A stretch of DNA of 64,000 bases, taken from the NCBI RefSeq assembly GCF_038397725.1, contig NZ_CP151634.1, positions 3,720,001-3,784,000 of the forward strand. Reading direction: 5' to 3'. The translations under genes and the position numbers were made by a program. Under the pieces are notes generated by a model. It worked only from the letters and a program-made list of their open reading frames with translations. It had not been told where the DNA came from and searched no databases. The DNA comes from Microbacterium sp. LWO13-1.2. Its GTDB lineage: Bacteria; Actinomycetota; Actinomycetes; Actinomycetales; Microbacteriaceae. Positions within the stretch are counted from its first letter, which is position 1, and every line of letters starts with the position of its first letter. Shown one piece after another: positions 47,101-54,833 of the stretch.

Positions 47101-47756
47101 CGCTGATCGGCGATCGAGAACGCCCGGATCTGATCGATCTCGTCGCCGAAGAACTCGACGCGGAAAGGATGCTCCGACGTGGGCGGGAACACATCGAGGA
47201 TGCCGCCGCGGACGGCGAACTCGCCGCGTCGAGACACCATGTCGACGCGCGAGTACGCACGTTCGACGAGTTGCTCGGCGACGACCTCGAGATCGTTGCG
47301 GCGGGTCCCGACGCGGAGTTCGAGCGGGGCGATCTCACCGAGATTTCCCGCGATCGGCTGCAGAGCCGCCCGCACCGAGGCGACGACGATGAGCGGACGC
47401 TCGCCGGACCAATCGGCGATGCGACGAAGGGTCTGCAGGCGCTGCCCCACCGTGTCGGGGCTGGGGCTCAGACGCTCATGCGGCAGGGTCTCCCATGCGG
47501 GGAAGGTGAGCACATCGGCATCCGGCATATAGGCGCCGAGCGCCAGGGAAAGGCTCTCCACGCGCCGGCCGGTCGGCGCGACGACGAGCAGCGCCGCCGG
47601 ATGCCCGGCATCTCGCCGCCGTTCGAGGAGGCCGGCGAGCGTCGGCGCGTCCAAGCCATCGACGAGGCCGAGGTCCGCATCGGTCTGCGCCCAGGTGAGG
47701 GCGTCACGATAAAGGGTCGCCTCTTCCAAGGCGCGCAGAATCCCCGGAACAGTCAC
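44181..47756 (-). CDS. mfd: Transcription-repair coupling factor Mfd
   Basis: The 1191-residue ATP-dependent translocase removes stalled RNA polymerase and recruits UvrA for strand-specific repair. Order of domains: an N-terminal UvrB-like part (to about 400), the RNA-polymerase-interacting CarD-like domain (about 490-560, with KTGDFVVHGTHGIGRF), a RecG-like motor with Walker A SGDVGFGKTEVA and DEEQRFG, a helicase C domain with the RVGRGRERAYAYF motif, and the TRCF C-terminal domain. It starts with GTG. It is divergent from the operator-controlled membrane protein operon. Confidence 0.97.
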   Translation of the reverse strand: MTVPGILRALEEATLYRDALTWAQTDADLGLVDGLDAPTLAGLLERRRDAGHPAALLVVAPTGRRVESLSLALGAYMPDADVLTFPAWETLPHERLSPSPDTVGQRLQTLRRIADWSGERPLIVVASVRAALQPIAGNLGEIAPLELRVGTRRNDLEVVAEQLVERAYSRVDMVSRRGEFAVRGGILDVFPPTSEHPFRVEFFGDEIDQIRAFSIADQRSLPGDVAGVDLPPSRELLLTADVRDRARALIGGFPAIAGMLEKMAEGIPVEGMESLLPAVAGPLKSLAEYLPAGSATAIVDPERSTARAITLGDTNREFLDAAWSAATSGASAPIDLGAGDFLTVAQLREVVRERGGVWWRLSPFGIGLGEGDDEAANLDASVIPSFHGNVDGAIDFVQALVGDGWRVVVIAAGHGLVDRARDVLADRGIAARVVEDLGDLPDAGIATLVTGSVEAGFQIPQAKLAVLTDNEFYGRTIGGDQRVVKKLASRRKNVVDPLQLKTGDFVVHGTHGIGRFVEMTKREVSTGGRNATKSIRDYLVLEYAPSKRGYPGDKLFVPTDQLDLLSKYVGGEAPTLSKMGGSDWAQAKGKARKAVRDIAVELVKLYSARMSAKGYAFGPDTPWQRELEEAFPFAETPDQLQTIDEIKADMERPIPMDRLLSGDVGFGKTEVAVRAAFKAIQDGKQVAMLVPTTLLVKQHLETFTERFAGFPVKVRPLSRFQTDKEARLTLQGLLEGSVDMVIGTHRILTDQIIFKDLGLMIIDEEQRFGVEHKDALKKMKTNVDILAMSATPIPRTLEMAVTGIREMSTLQTPPEDRHPILSFVGPRSDKQITAAIRREILREGQIFFVHNRVQSIQRVAAQLAELVPEARIAVAHGQLGEHQLEQVVDDFWERKFDVLVCTTIVETGLDISNANTIIIDRADKYGLSQLHQLRGRVGRGRERAYAYFLYDEMKPLSETAADRLQTIAVNNDLGSGMQVALKDLELRGAGNLLGAQQAGHIAGVGFDLYLRMIGEAVATFRGEEVETGAELRLELPLDARIPEDYIDSERLRLEAYQKLSAASTATAKDDAIDLVIEELTDRYGTPPAEVAGLLAVARLRRRAARAGLTDVVVMGSNLRIAPARLEDSMKVRLQRLYPKAKLVAGGEALVVPMPTVASSIGVGVEPLEDAELLAWVAQLFTAIFPEPVKAE

Positions 47757-47847
47757 CGGACAAGCCTAGCCGCGGCCGACGACACTGGGCCGCGATGTCG
47801 CACGCGGTACGACCGGAAGATGGCGCGCTCGTTCCCCACACGCTTGT

Positions 47848-47886
47848 TTTCCATGATGGAAAGTGTGAAACTTTCCATCATGGAAA
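47848..47886. promoter_or_regulatory. Two near-identical 15-bp palindromic operator boxes
   Basis: TTTCCATGATGGAAA (47848-47862) and TTTCCATCATGGAAA (47872-47886) are each palindromic around the centre. Together with their neighbours they form a perfect larger inverted repeat with 17-base arms. Centre-to-centre distance is 24 bases, just over two helical turns. The second box contains the probable start codon of the membrane protein, so binding would block initiation. The adjacent winged-helix gene at 48323 is the obvious candidate to bind. Confidence 0.8.
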
Positions 47887-48326
47887 CAGAAGGTCATCCC
47901 TCCGCAGGCGATCTCGGCTCGATAGCCGAGGCGCGCGCGTCGATCGTTCGGCGCATCCGCACTCCACGCTGGTACTTCTGGTTGGTCGGCGCACTCGTCG
48001 CCCTCCTCGTTCTCATCGTCGGCCTCGGAACGGGCACGTGGTGGTTCCTGCCCGCGATTCTCGGCGTGCTCGTGGCCGACCTGGCCGTGATCGGCGCGCA
48101 CCGCCGAGTGACGGGCACCTCTGTGCCTGGCCGGGCATGGCCTGCGTGGCTCTGGGCGTGGGCAGCGGTACTCGCCGCCTTGCCGGTGCTCGCGGCCGCG
48201 GCGCTGCACCTCGCGGAACGCCCCTCCTGGACCATCCTCCTCACCGCCCTCGCCGGAGGCATCGCCGCCGGCCTCGGCTCTGCCATCCTCAATCGCCGGT
48301 GGGAAGCGTCTCGGGTCACACCGTGA
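47880..48326 (+). CDS. Membrane protein of the operator-controlled pair
   Basis: The 148-residue protein has a charged N-terminal segment (RASIVRRIRTPRWYF) and four predicted transmembrane helices with short loops. A pair of helices is followed by a loop HRRVTGTSVPGRAWP, then another pair and a basic end. I do not recognise a catalytic motif. ATG 47880 lies inside the second operator box with no ribosome-binding site, so a leaderless mRNA is plausible; ATG 47854 is an alternative. Its stop overlaps the regulator start by four bases. Confidence 0.75.
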   Translation: METEGHPSAGDLGSIAEARASIVRRIRTPRWYFWLVGALVALLVLIVGLGTGTWWFLPAILGVLVADLAVIGAHRRVTGTSVPGRAWPAWLWAWAAVLAALPVLAAAALHLAERPSWTILLTALAGGIAAGLGSAILNRRWEASRVTP

Positions 48327-48619
48327 CGGAGCCGCAGTTCGATGAGATCGTGCACGCGCCGCAGCGTCTGCGCATCCTCGCGATGCTCGATGCGATCCCT
48401 GGCGAGGTCGAGTTCGCGGCGCTTCGGGATGCGCTCGGCGTCGCCGACTCTGTCGTGAGCAAGCATCTGAAGGTTCTCGCCGAGGCGGATTATGTGTCGA
48501 TCCACAAGGCCGCGACGTTCGGCAGGCAACGCACATGGGTCAGACTGACCGCGCGGGGAGGTGGCGCCTACGCGGCGCACGTCGCCGCGCTCCGCGCGAT
48601 CGTGTCGCCGGAAAGCTGA
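48323..48619 (+). CDS. Winged-helix (HTH_34/ArsR-like) transcriptional regulator
   Basis: The 98-residue single-domain DNA-binding protein opens with FDEIVHAPQRLRILAMLDAI. The HTH FAALRDALGVADSVVSKHLKVLAEADYV and a wing with FGRQRTWVRLTARGG follow. This is the pattern of small winged-helix regulators that pair with a membrane protein gene. It is co-translated with that protein (GTGA overlap) and probably binds the two palindromic boxes upstream. There are no Cys or His pairs suggesting metal sensing, and the signal is unknown. Confidence 0.88.
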   Translation: MTEPQFDEIVHAPQRLRILAMLDAIPGEVEFAALRDALGVADSVVSKHLKVLAEADYVSIHKAATFGRQRTWVRLTARGGGAYAAHVAALRAIVSPES

Positions 48620-48746
48620 GCGCGCAGGCGCCAGGACCCGAGGATCCCCGGTGGGCGAGCGACCCGGCCCAGTCCTTATGGGCCCCAGGATGCCGAGGGC
48701 GCACAGACCGGGTGACAGTGTCGGATGCCGATGACAAGATGAATCC

Positions 48747-49610
48747 ATGCCGGAGATGCCGGAAGTCCAGGGCCTGACCGATTTCCTCGGCGAGCGCGCC
48801 GTCGGGCGCACGATCTCTCGCGCGACCGTCTCCGCGATCTCCGCGCTGAAGACCTACGATCCGCCGATCACCGCGCTGCAGAATGCCGAGATCACCGCAT
48901 CCACGCGCCTGGGCAAGTTCGTCGTGCTGTCCTGTGCAGGCGACCTGCATCTCGCCTTCCACCTCGCCAAGGCCGGCTGGTTGCGCTGGTACGAGACCGT
49001 GCCCACCACGCTGATCAGGCCGGGGAAGTCGCCGATCGCGTTGCGCGTCGCGCTCGACGACGGCAGCGGCTTCGACCTCACCGAAGCCGGCACGAAGAAG
49101 TCGCTCGCCGTGTACGTGGTGCGCGACCCGCAAGACGTTCCGGGGATCGCTCGACTCGGACCCGACCCCCTCGATCCGAGCTTCACCCTCGACGTCTTCG
49201 CAGGGCTGCTCGAGGGTCGCCGGACACAGATCAAAGGACTGCTGCGAGACCAGTCGGTCATCGCCGGCATCGGCAACGCCTACTCCGACGAGATCCTGCA
49301 TGCGGCTCGTATGTCGCCATACGCCAACGCCGGGAAGCTGAATGCCGAAGAGGTCGAACGCCTCTTCGCAGCGATGCAGACCACTCTGCGGGATGCGGTG
49401 GCCGAAGCATCCGGAAAACCACCGGCCGACCTCAAGGACGCCAAACGTCGAGGCATGCAGGTGCACGCCCGCAGGGGCGAGACATGCCCCGTCTGCGGAG
49501 ACACCGTGCGCAGTGTGTTCTTCGCCGACCGCTCACTCGAGTACTGCCCCACGTGCCAGACCGGCGGCAAGCCTCTGGCCGACCGCCGACTGTCACGACT
49601 GCTGAAATGA
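48747..49610 (+). CDS. Fpg/Nei family DNA glycosylase
   Basis: This 287-residue base-excision repair enzyme has the catalytic N-terminus MPEMPEVQG, where Pro2 is the Schiff-base nucleophile and Glu3 assists. The central helix-two-turn-helix region includes the GIGNAYSDEILHAARMSP motif. A C-terminal zinc finger carries four Cys (CPVCG and CPTCQTGG). It removes oxidised bases and nicks the strand. Whether it is functionally Fpg or Nei cannot be decided here. It lies between the regulator pair and the FMN riboswitch. Confidence 0.92.
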   Translation: MPEMPEVQGLTDFLGERAVGRTISRATVSAISALKTYDPPITALQNAEITASTRLGKFVVLSCAGDLHLAFHLAKAGWLRWYETVPTTLIRPGKSPIALRVALDDGSGFDLTEAGTKKSLAVYVVRDPQDVPGIARLGPDPLDPSFTLDVFAGLLEGRRTQIKGLLRDQSVIAGIGNAYSDEILHAARMSPYANAGKLNAEEVERLFAAMQTTLRDAVAEASGKPPADLKDAKRRGMQVHARRGETCPVCGDTVRSVFFADRSLEYCPTCQTGGKPLADRRLSRLLK

Positions 49611-49666
49611 CCGCGATACCGGGAATGAAATCCATTCAGACGCGTTGACTACACTCAGAGCAACAA

Positions 49667-49807
49667 CGTGCTCCGGGGTCGGTGAGAATCCGAACCGGCG
49701 GTGACAGTCCGCGAGCGTCGAGGGAAACCGAGGCGCTGACCCGGTGAAATTCCGGGACCGACGGTGATGCGAGGGAGACCTCGCTAGTCCGGATGGGAGG
49801 CAGCACG
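49667..49807 (+). promoter_or_regulatory. FMN riboswitch (RFN element)
   Basis: The full RFN consensus is visible. P1 forms from CGTGCT (49667-49672) and AGCACG (49802-49807). Inside are the conserved GGTGAGAATCCGAACCGGCGGT, GACAGTCCGCGA, the GAAATTCCGGGACCGACGG-like block and AGTCCGGATGGGAGGCAG. It begins 56 bases after the glycosylase stop and ends 52 bases before ribD. It senses FMN and shuts down the downstream riboflavin operon, by termination or by masking the ribosome-binding site. A TACACT at 49651-49656 is a possible -10. Confidence 0.95.
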
Positions 49808-49859
49808 AGGCGCCAGCGCGTCTTCTGCCACCCCCGGAGCCTCATCGAAGGACAGACGG

Positions 49860-50912
49860 ATGGCAGTGAACGAGGCAGAACGCACGGCGATGAGTCGCGC
49901 GCTCGAACTCGCCTCCCTCGGCCCCCGCGGCGCGAACCCGCAGGTCGGCGCCGTCATCCTCTCCCCCACAGGCGAAGTCCTCGCCGAGGGCTGGCACCAC
50001 GGCGCGGGCACGCCGCACGCCGAGGTCGATGCCCTCTCCCATCTCGCACCCGGTGCCGCTCGCGGAGCGACCGCTGTCGTCACGCTCGAACCCTGCAACC
50101 ACACCGGGCGCACCGGCCCCTGCTCCGTCGCCCTCATCGAGGCGGGCATCTCCCGTGTCGTCTACGCCGCAGCCGATCCCGGCGCCGAATCCGGCGGTGG
50201 AGCGGAGAGACTTCGCGACGCCGGTGTGTCTGTGGATGCCGGTGAGCAGGCCGATGCCGCTCGCGATCTCATCGCCGACTGGCTGACCGCTCAGCGACTC
50301 GGACGGCCGCAGATCACGGTGAAGTGGGCGCAGAGCCTCGACGGGCGTGCCGCCGCCGATGACGGCACGAGTCAATGGATCACGGGCTCTGCCGCCCGCG
50401 CCGACGTGCACCGGCGACGTTCCGAGGCCGACGCGATCGTGGTCGGCACCGGCACGGTCATCGCCGACGACCCCGCCCTCACCGCGCGCATCGGCGAGAC
50501 GCTCCACCCGAACCAGCCGGTCCCCGTCGTCATCGGCTCACGCACCACTCCGGCAGACGCCGCACTGCGCCGCCACCCGCACCAGCCCCTGTTCTACGAC
50601 ACCAGGGATCTGCACGCCGTCGTCGCAGATCTGCATGCCCGCGGCATCCAGAAAGTGTTCATCGAGGGCGGACCGACGCTCGCCAGCGCGTTCATCGCGG
50701 CCGACCTGGTCGATCAGGTTCTCGTCTACCTCGCACCGGTGCTGCTCGGCGGCCATCGCCTCGCGCTCACCGACATCGCCGTCCCGACGATCGCCGCGGC
50801 TCGTCGCCTGACGATCGACGAGTGGTTGCCGCTCGGCGCCGACGTGCTGGCGGTCGGTCACCCGACGCCATCCTCCGGCGAGGACAAGAACGAGAACGAA
50901 GGAGCCAGCTGA
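49860..50912 (+). CDS. ribD: Bifunctional pyrimidine deaminase/reductase RibD
   Basis: The 350-residue riboflavin enzyme has an N-terminal zinc deaminase (residues 1-145) with HAE in TPHAEV (His53, Glu55) and PCNHTGRTGPC (Cys79, Cys88). A C-terminal NADPH reductase has KWAQSLDGRAA and the FIEGGPTLASAF motif. It converts the GTP-derived pyrimidine through its second and third steps. AAGGAC lies upstream of ATG 49860. It is the first gene under the FMN riboswitch; its stop overlaps ribE by one base (TGATG). Confidence 0.97.
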   Translation: MAVNEAERTAMSRALELASLGPRGANPQVGAVILSPTGEVLAEGWHHGAGTPHAEVDALSHLAPGAARGATAVVTLEPCNHTGRTGPCSVALIEAGISRVVYAAADPGAESGGGAERLRDAGVSVDAGEQADAARDLIADWLTAQRLGRPQITVKWAQSLDGRAAADDGTSQWITGSAARADVHRRRSEADAIVVGTGTVIADDPALTARIGETLHPNQPVPVVIGSRTTPADAALRRHPHQPLFYDTRDLHAVVADLHARGIQKVFIEGGPTLASAFIAADLVDQVLVYLAPVLLGGHRLALTDIAVPTIAAARRLTIDEWLPLGADVLAVGHPTPSSGEDKNENEGAS

Positions 50913-51541
50913 TGTTCACCGGAATCATCGAAGAGATCGGCGAGATCACCGCCATCGCACCGGCCGGCGACGGCTGGAGACTGACCGTTCGGGCTCCGAA
51001 GGCAGCTGCGGACGCGGTGCACGGCGAGTCGATCGCCGTCTCCGGCGTGTGCCTCACCGTCGTGGGATCGACGGCAGAGACGTTCGACACCGACGTGATG
51101 AAGCAGACGCTCGACGTCGCCGCGATCGGCGGAGCAACGGTCGGGACCCGCGTCAACATCGAGAAGGCGATGCCGGTCGGCGCGCGACTCGGCGGACACA
51201 TCGTTCAAGGGCACGTCGACGGAACGGGCGTCGTGCTCGAGGTGCGCCCCGGCGCCCAGTGGAGCGTGCTGCGGATCAGCCTCCCCGCCGATCTCGCGCC
51301 GCTCGTCGTCGACAAGGGGTCGATCTCCGTCGACGGCACCTCTCTCACCGTGAGCGCGGTCAGCTCGCCCCCGACGCCCGAAGCCTGGTTCGAGGTCTCC
51401 CTCATCCCGGAGACCCTCGTCGCGACCACACTCGGCTCGCGCGCGGTCGGCGACCGCGTCAATCTCGAAACCGACATCCTCGCCCGGCACGTCGAGCGCC
51501 TGCTCGCCTTCCGGTCTGCACAGGAAGGAGGCTCGCGATGA
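50912..51541 (+). CDS. ribE: Riboflavin synthase alpha subunit
   Basis: The 209-residue enzyme has two homologous lumazine-binding barrels. The first starts MFTGIIEEIG and contains VSGVCLTVV. The second has IVQGHVDGTG and ISVDGTSLTVS. It dismutates two 6,7-dimethyl-8-ribityllumazine molecules to riboflavin. ATG 50912 is preceded by GAAGGAG. The gene is coupled to ribD (TGATG) and to ribBA (ATGA). Confidence 0.97.
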   Translation: MFTGIIEEIGEITAIAPAGDGWRLTVRAPKAAADAVHGESIAVSGVCLTVVGSTAETFDTDVMKQTLDVAAIGGATVGTRVNIEKAMPVGARLGGHIVQGHVDGTGVVLEVRPGAQWSVLRISLPADLAPLVVDKGSISVDGTSLTVSAVSSPPTPEAWFEVSLIPETLVATTLGSRAVGDRVNLETDILARHVERLLAFRSAQEGGSR

Positions 51542-52806
51542 GCCTTGCCACCATCCCCGAGGCGCTCAACGCGCTGCGCGCCGGACGCCCCGTCCTCGTC
51601 GCCGACGATGAGAACCGCGAGAACGAGGGCGACGTCATCCTCTCAGCCGAACTCGCCACCCCGGAATGGGTGGCGTGGACGGTGCGCTGGTCGTCGGGCT
51701 TCATCTGCGCGCCGATGCCCGCGGATCTCGCAGACAGCCTGAACCTGCAGCCGATGGTGGAGTCCAATGAGGACTCCCGCTCCACCGCGTACACGGTGAG
51801 TGTGGATGCCGCGGAAGGCGTGACGACCGGCATCAGCGCTTCGGATCGGGCGCACACGCTGAACGTGCTCGCGAATCCGGCGTCGACGCCGACCAGCATC
51901 ATCCGCCCCGGTCACGTCCTGCCGCTCCGCGCCGTCGACGGCGGCGTGCGCGAGCGCAGCGGTCACACCGAGGCCGCCGTCGAACTGATGCGCCTCGCCG
52001 GGCTCCGTCCGGTCGGCGCCATCGCCGAGGTCGTCGCCGAGGACGGCAGCATGATGCGCATGCCGGGACTGATCGAGCTCGGCGAACGCGACGGCATCCC
52101 GGTGATCACGATCGAGCAGCTCATCGCGTATCTCAACGAACACGACCCGCGAGACGAGGTGGCGCACAAACGCAAGAGCCGTCGCGTCAGCCTGCGCGCC
52201 GATGCCACCGTCCCGACCACTCACGGCACGTTCCGCTTCCTCGCGTACAAGGACCGCGTGACCGGCACCGACCACATCGCCGTCGTCTCGGGCGAACCGA
52301 CCGAGACGGCGCTGGTGCGCGTGCACTCCGAGTGCCTGACCGGAGAGGCCTTCGGCTCCCTGAAGTGCGAGTGCGGTCCTCAGCTGGATGCCGCACTCGA
52401 CGAGATCGACGAGCACGGCGGCGTCGTGATCTACATGCGCGGCCACGAGGGGCGCGGCATCGGCCTCATCAACAAGCTGCGCGCCTACAGCCTGCAGGAA
52501 GAGGGGCTCGACACCGTCGACGCCAACCTCGCCCTCGGCCTCCCCGCCGATGCCCGCGAGTACGCGGCGGCGGCCGGCATCCTCAGCGATCTGGGCATCT
52601 CGAAGGTGCGTCTGCTGACGAACAACACCGACAAGGTCACGCAGCTCCGTGAGCTCGGACTCGACGTCATCGAACAGGTCCCCCTGATCGTCGGCGTCGG
52701 CCCGAACAACCACCAGTACCTGGAGACCAAGCGCGATCGCATGGGTCACATCATCGGCGAGGCGGACCTCGCAGAGGCTCTCGCGAACGGAAAGGGCAAT
52801 TCATGA
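51538..52806 (+). CDS. ribBA: Bifunctional DHBP synthase/GTP cyclohydrolase II
   Basis: The 422-residue fusion provides both precursors of riboflavin. The N-terminal 3,4-dihydroxy-2-butanone 4-phosphate synthase (about 1-205) has the DDENRENEGD metal-binding motif and SGHTEAAVEL. The C-terminal GTP cyclohydrolase II (about 210-415) has the zinc ligands HSECLTGEAFGSLKCECG and YMRGHEGRGIGL. Four-base overlaps on both sides (ribE, ribH) indicate a strictly coupled operon. Confidence 0.97.
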   Translation: MSLATIPEALNALRAGRPVLVADDENRENEGDVILSAELATPEWVAWTVRWSSGFICAPMPADLADSLNLQPMVESNEDSRSTAYTVSVDAAEGVTTGISASDRAHTLNVLANPASTPTSIIRPGHVLPLRAVDGGVRERSGHTEAAVELMRLAGLRPVGAIAEVVAEDGSMMRMPGLIELGERDGIPVITIEQLIAYLNEHDPRDEVAHKRKSRRVSLRADATVPTTHGTFRFLAYKDRVTGTDHIAVVSGEPTETALVRVHSECLTGEAFGSLKCECGPQLDAALDEIDEHGGVVIYMRGHEGRGIGLINKLRAYSLQEEGLDTVDANLALGLPADAREYAAAAGILSDLGISKVRLLTNNTDKVTQLRELGLDVIEQVPLIVGVGPNNHQYLETKRDRMGHIIGEADLAEALANGKGNS

Positions 52807-53276
52807 GCGGCGCAGGAGCACCGGCCACCGACAACATCGACGGACGCGGACTGAACGTCGTCATCATCGCCGGCACCTGGCATGAGGTCATCAGCGAGGC
52901 CCTCATCGTCGGCGCTGAACGTGTGCTGAACGACGCCAAGGCATCGCACCGCCTCGTGCGCGTACCCGGTTCGTTCGAGTTGGCCGTCGCCGCACAGGCC
53001 GCCTTCGCCGGCGGAGCCGACGCCGTCGTCGCCCTCGGCGTGATCATCCGCGGTGGCACCCCGCACTTCGAGTACGTGTCTGCAGCCACGACCGACGGGC
53101 TCACCCGCGTCTCGCTGGATGCCGGCAAGCCGGTCGGTTTCGGCGTGCTGACCCTCGATGATGAGCAGCAGGGACTCGACCGCGCCGGCCTCGAGGGCTC
53201 GAAGGAGGACAAGGGCGCTGAAGCTGCGGATGCTGCGCTGCGCACCGCCCTCGTCATCCGCGAACTGCGCGGCTGA
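52803..53276 (+). CDS. ribH: 6,7-dimethyl-8-ribityllumazine synthase
   Basis: This 157-residue lumazine synthase joins the RibA- and RibB-derived intermediates and forms an icosahedral or pentameric assembly. The signatures are VIIAGTWHEVI at the substrate pocket, VPGSFELAVAAQAAF, and VALGVIIRGGTPHFEYVS with the catalytic His. The ATG overlaps the ribBA stop (ATGA). It is the last gene of the riboswitch operon. Confidence 0.97.
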   Translation: MSGAGAPATDNIDGRGLNVVIIAGTWHEVISEALIVGAERVLNDAKASHRLVRVPGSFELAVAAQAAFAGGADAVVALGVIIRGGTPHFEYVSAATTDGLTRVSLDAGKPVGFGVLTLDDEQQGLDRAGLEGSKEDKGAEAADAALRTALVIRELRG

Positions 53277-53331
53277 ATCTGAGGCTCACCTATCTGGCGG
53301 CGGATGAGTCCGCTGGCGTACGGTGAGGGGC

Positions 53332-53685
53332 ATGGAGACCCTGCGCCTGATCGTCCTGCTCGTCCACCTCATCGGCTTCGCCGTCCTCTTCGGATCGTGG
53401 GCCGTGGAGGCCTTCGGCGGCAAGCGGCAGATCACGAAGATGATGGACTACGGCCTGGCGATCGCTGGACTCGCCGGTCTGGCGTTGGCGGCTCCGTGGG
53501 GCCTCGATCATGACCTGAACTACGTCAAGATCGGCGTGAAGTTCGGCATCCTGGTCGTCGTCGGGGCACTGGTCGGCATCGGCTACGGACGTCAGAAGCG
53601 CGGCAAGGCCGTGCCCGCGGCGATGTTCTGGCTCATCGGCATCCTCACAGTGACCAACGCCGCCCTCGCTCTGCTCTGGCGTTGA
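53332..53685 (+). CDS. Small four-helix membrane protein, unknown function
   Basis: The 117-residue protein has four hydrophobic segments and few charges. It opens METLRLIVLLVHLIGFAVLFGSW with a His in helix 1, has one central charged loop, and a C-terminal helix ending LLWR. I do not recognise a named family. ATG 53332 with GAGGGG just upstream is preferred to GTG 53323. It follows ribH by 55 bases and could be read through from the riboflavin operon, but a link to flavin metabolism is not supported by any motif. Confidence 0.72.
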   Translation: METLRLIVLLVHLIGFAVLFGSWAVEAFGGKRQITKMMDYGLAIAGLAGLALAAPWGLDHDLNYVKIGVKFGILVVVGALVGIGYGRQKRGKAVPAAMFWLIGILTVTNAALALLWR

Positions 53686-53688
53686 CCC

Positions 53689-54729
53689 TCAGCTCTTCCG
53701 CGGCGGCGCCGTGCTCTCCCTGACGATGAGCTCGGTGCCGACAAGGGAGGTCTGAGGGCGCTCCCCGCTGTCGAGCTCGGCGAGGAGCGTATCGACCGCC
53801 AGCGCACCGACGCGCTCGGGATGCTGCTGCACGGTCGTCAGCGGAGGCCACAGCTGTGCGGCATCCGGCAGTCCGTCGAAGCCGACCACGCTGACGTCGC
53901 CGGGGATGTCGAGTCCGATCTCGCGGAACGCACGTACGACGCCGATCGCCATCTGGTCGTTCGCGGCAAAGACCGCGGTCACACCCTCGATGTCACGCAG
54001 CTGCACCCCCGCCTGATAGCCGGATGCCGCCGTCCAGTCACCGGGGAGCGCGTCGGGCACGACCCGCCCTCGTGATTCGAGCGTCGACCGCCAGGAATCC
54101 CGGCGGCGCTCGGCGGAGTACGATTTCGTCGGCCCGGTGACATGCCACACCGTCTCATGTCCGAGGTCGAGCAGATGTTCCGTCGCCAACCGGGCGCCCT
54201 GCGCCTGATCGGTGTCGACGAACGGATGACTCGTGCCGCGGTTCGAATCGACGAGCACCACCGGCAGCCCGTTGGGGATCTCGACGTCCGCCTCATCGAG
54301 CTGATGGGCCTCGATCACGATGATGATGCCGTCGACGGCGTGCTCTTCTATTCGGCGGAACGCGCCGGCCACGGTCTCCTGCGCGTTCGATTCCACGGGG
54401 ATCAACGTGAGCGCGTAGCCCATCTGCGCAGCCCTGACCGCGATCGCGTCGAGCGTTCGCTGGTTGCCGTACGAGTTGAACGAGAACATGATCACGCCGA
54501 TCGCCCGGAAGCGCCCGGAGCGCAGCGCCCTGGCTGCACTGTTCGGGCGGTAGCCGAGTCGCTGCATCGCGTCTTCGACCCGAACGCGAGTGGCCGCGCC
54601 GACGTAGCCGCGCGCGTTGACGACCCGCGAAACGGTCTGACCGGACACCCCGGCCTCGCGCGCCACGTCCTCCATGGACGGCTCTCGACGCCGCAGCTGC
54701 GGCTCGTCCGGAGTCTCCGTTGTCACCAT
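53689..54729 (-). CDS. LacI family regulator of the galactoside importer operon
   Basis: The 346-residue LacI protein has an HTH at about residues 18-40 (SMEDVAREAGVSGQTVSRVV), a hinge around YRPNSAARALRSG, and a sugar-binding domain to the C-terminus. ATG 54729 was chosen because GGTGG lies upstream; an extended frame would run into the operator. It diverges from the ABC importer/GH35 operon. The intergenic region holds two copies of a 16-base sequence likely to be its binding sites. Confidence 0.92.
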   Translation of the reverse strand: MVTTETPDEPQLRRREPSMEDVAREAGVSGQTVSRVVNARGYVGAATRVRVEDAMQRLGYRPNSAARALRSGRFRAIGVIMFSFNSYGNQRTLDAIAVRAAQMGYALTLIPVESNAQETVAGAFRRIEEHAVDGIIIVIEAHQLDEADVEIPNGLPVVLVDSNRGTSHPFVDTDQAQGARLATEHLLDLGHETVWHVTGPTKSYSAERRRDSWRSTLESRGRVVPDALPGDWTAASGYQAGVQLRDIEGVTAVFAANDQMAIGVVRAFREIGLDIPGDVSVVGFDGLPDAAQLWPPLTTVQQHPERVGALAVDTLLAELDSGERPQTSLVGTELIVRESTAPPRKS

Positions 54730-54744
54730 CGACCACCCATCCTG

Positions 54745-54794
54745 TGTTGACGTTGACACACTAGCATTCCATCGCGTATGTTGACGTTGACACA
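54745..54794. promoter_or_regulatory. Two identical 16-base operator candidates for the LacI regulator
   Basis: TGTTGACGTTGACACA occurs at 54745-54760 and again, identically, at 54779-54794, 34 bases apart (about three helical turns). Both lie in the 104-bp region between lacI and the first permease gene. The spacing on one helix face suits cooperative binding. Confidence 0.75.
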
Positions 54795-54833
54795 CGGCGC
54801 ACCAGGCGCCCCGATTCAGAGAAGGTCTCGTCG

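Noticed and set aside
44160..47850. A plus-strand open frame of over 1000 codons across mfd
   Set aside because: It is antisense to a complete Mfd with all motor motifs. Only its last part, from 47880, is a real gene (the small membrane protein).
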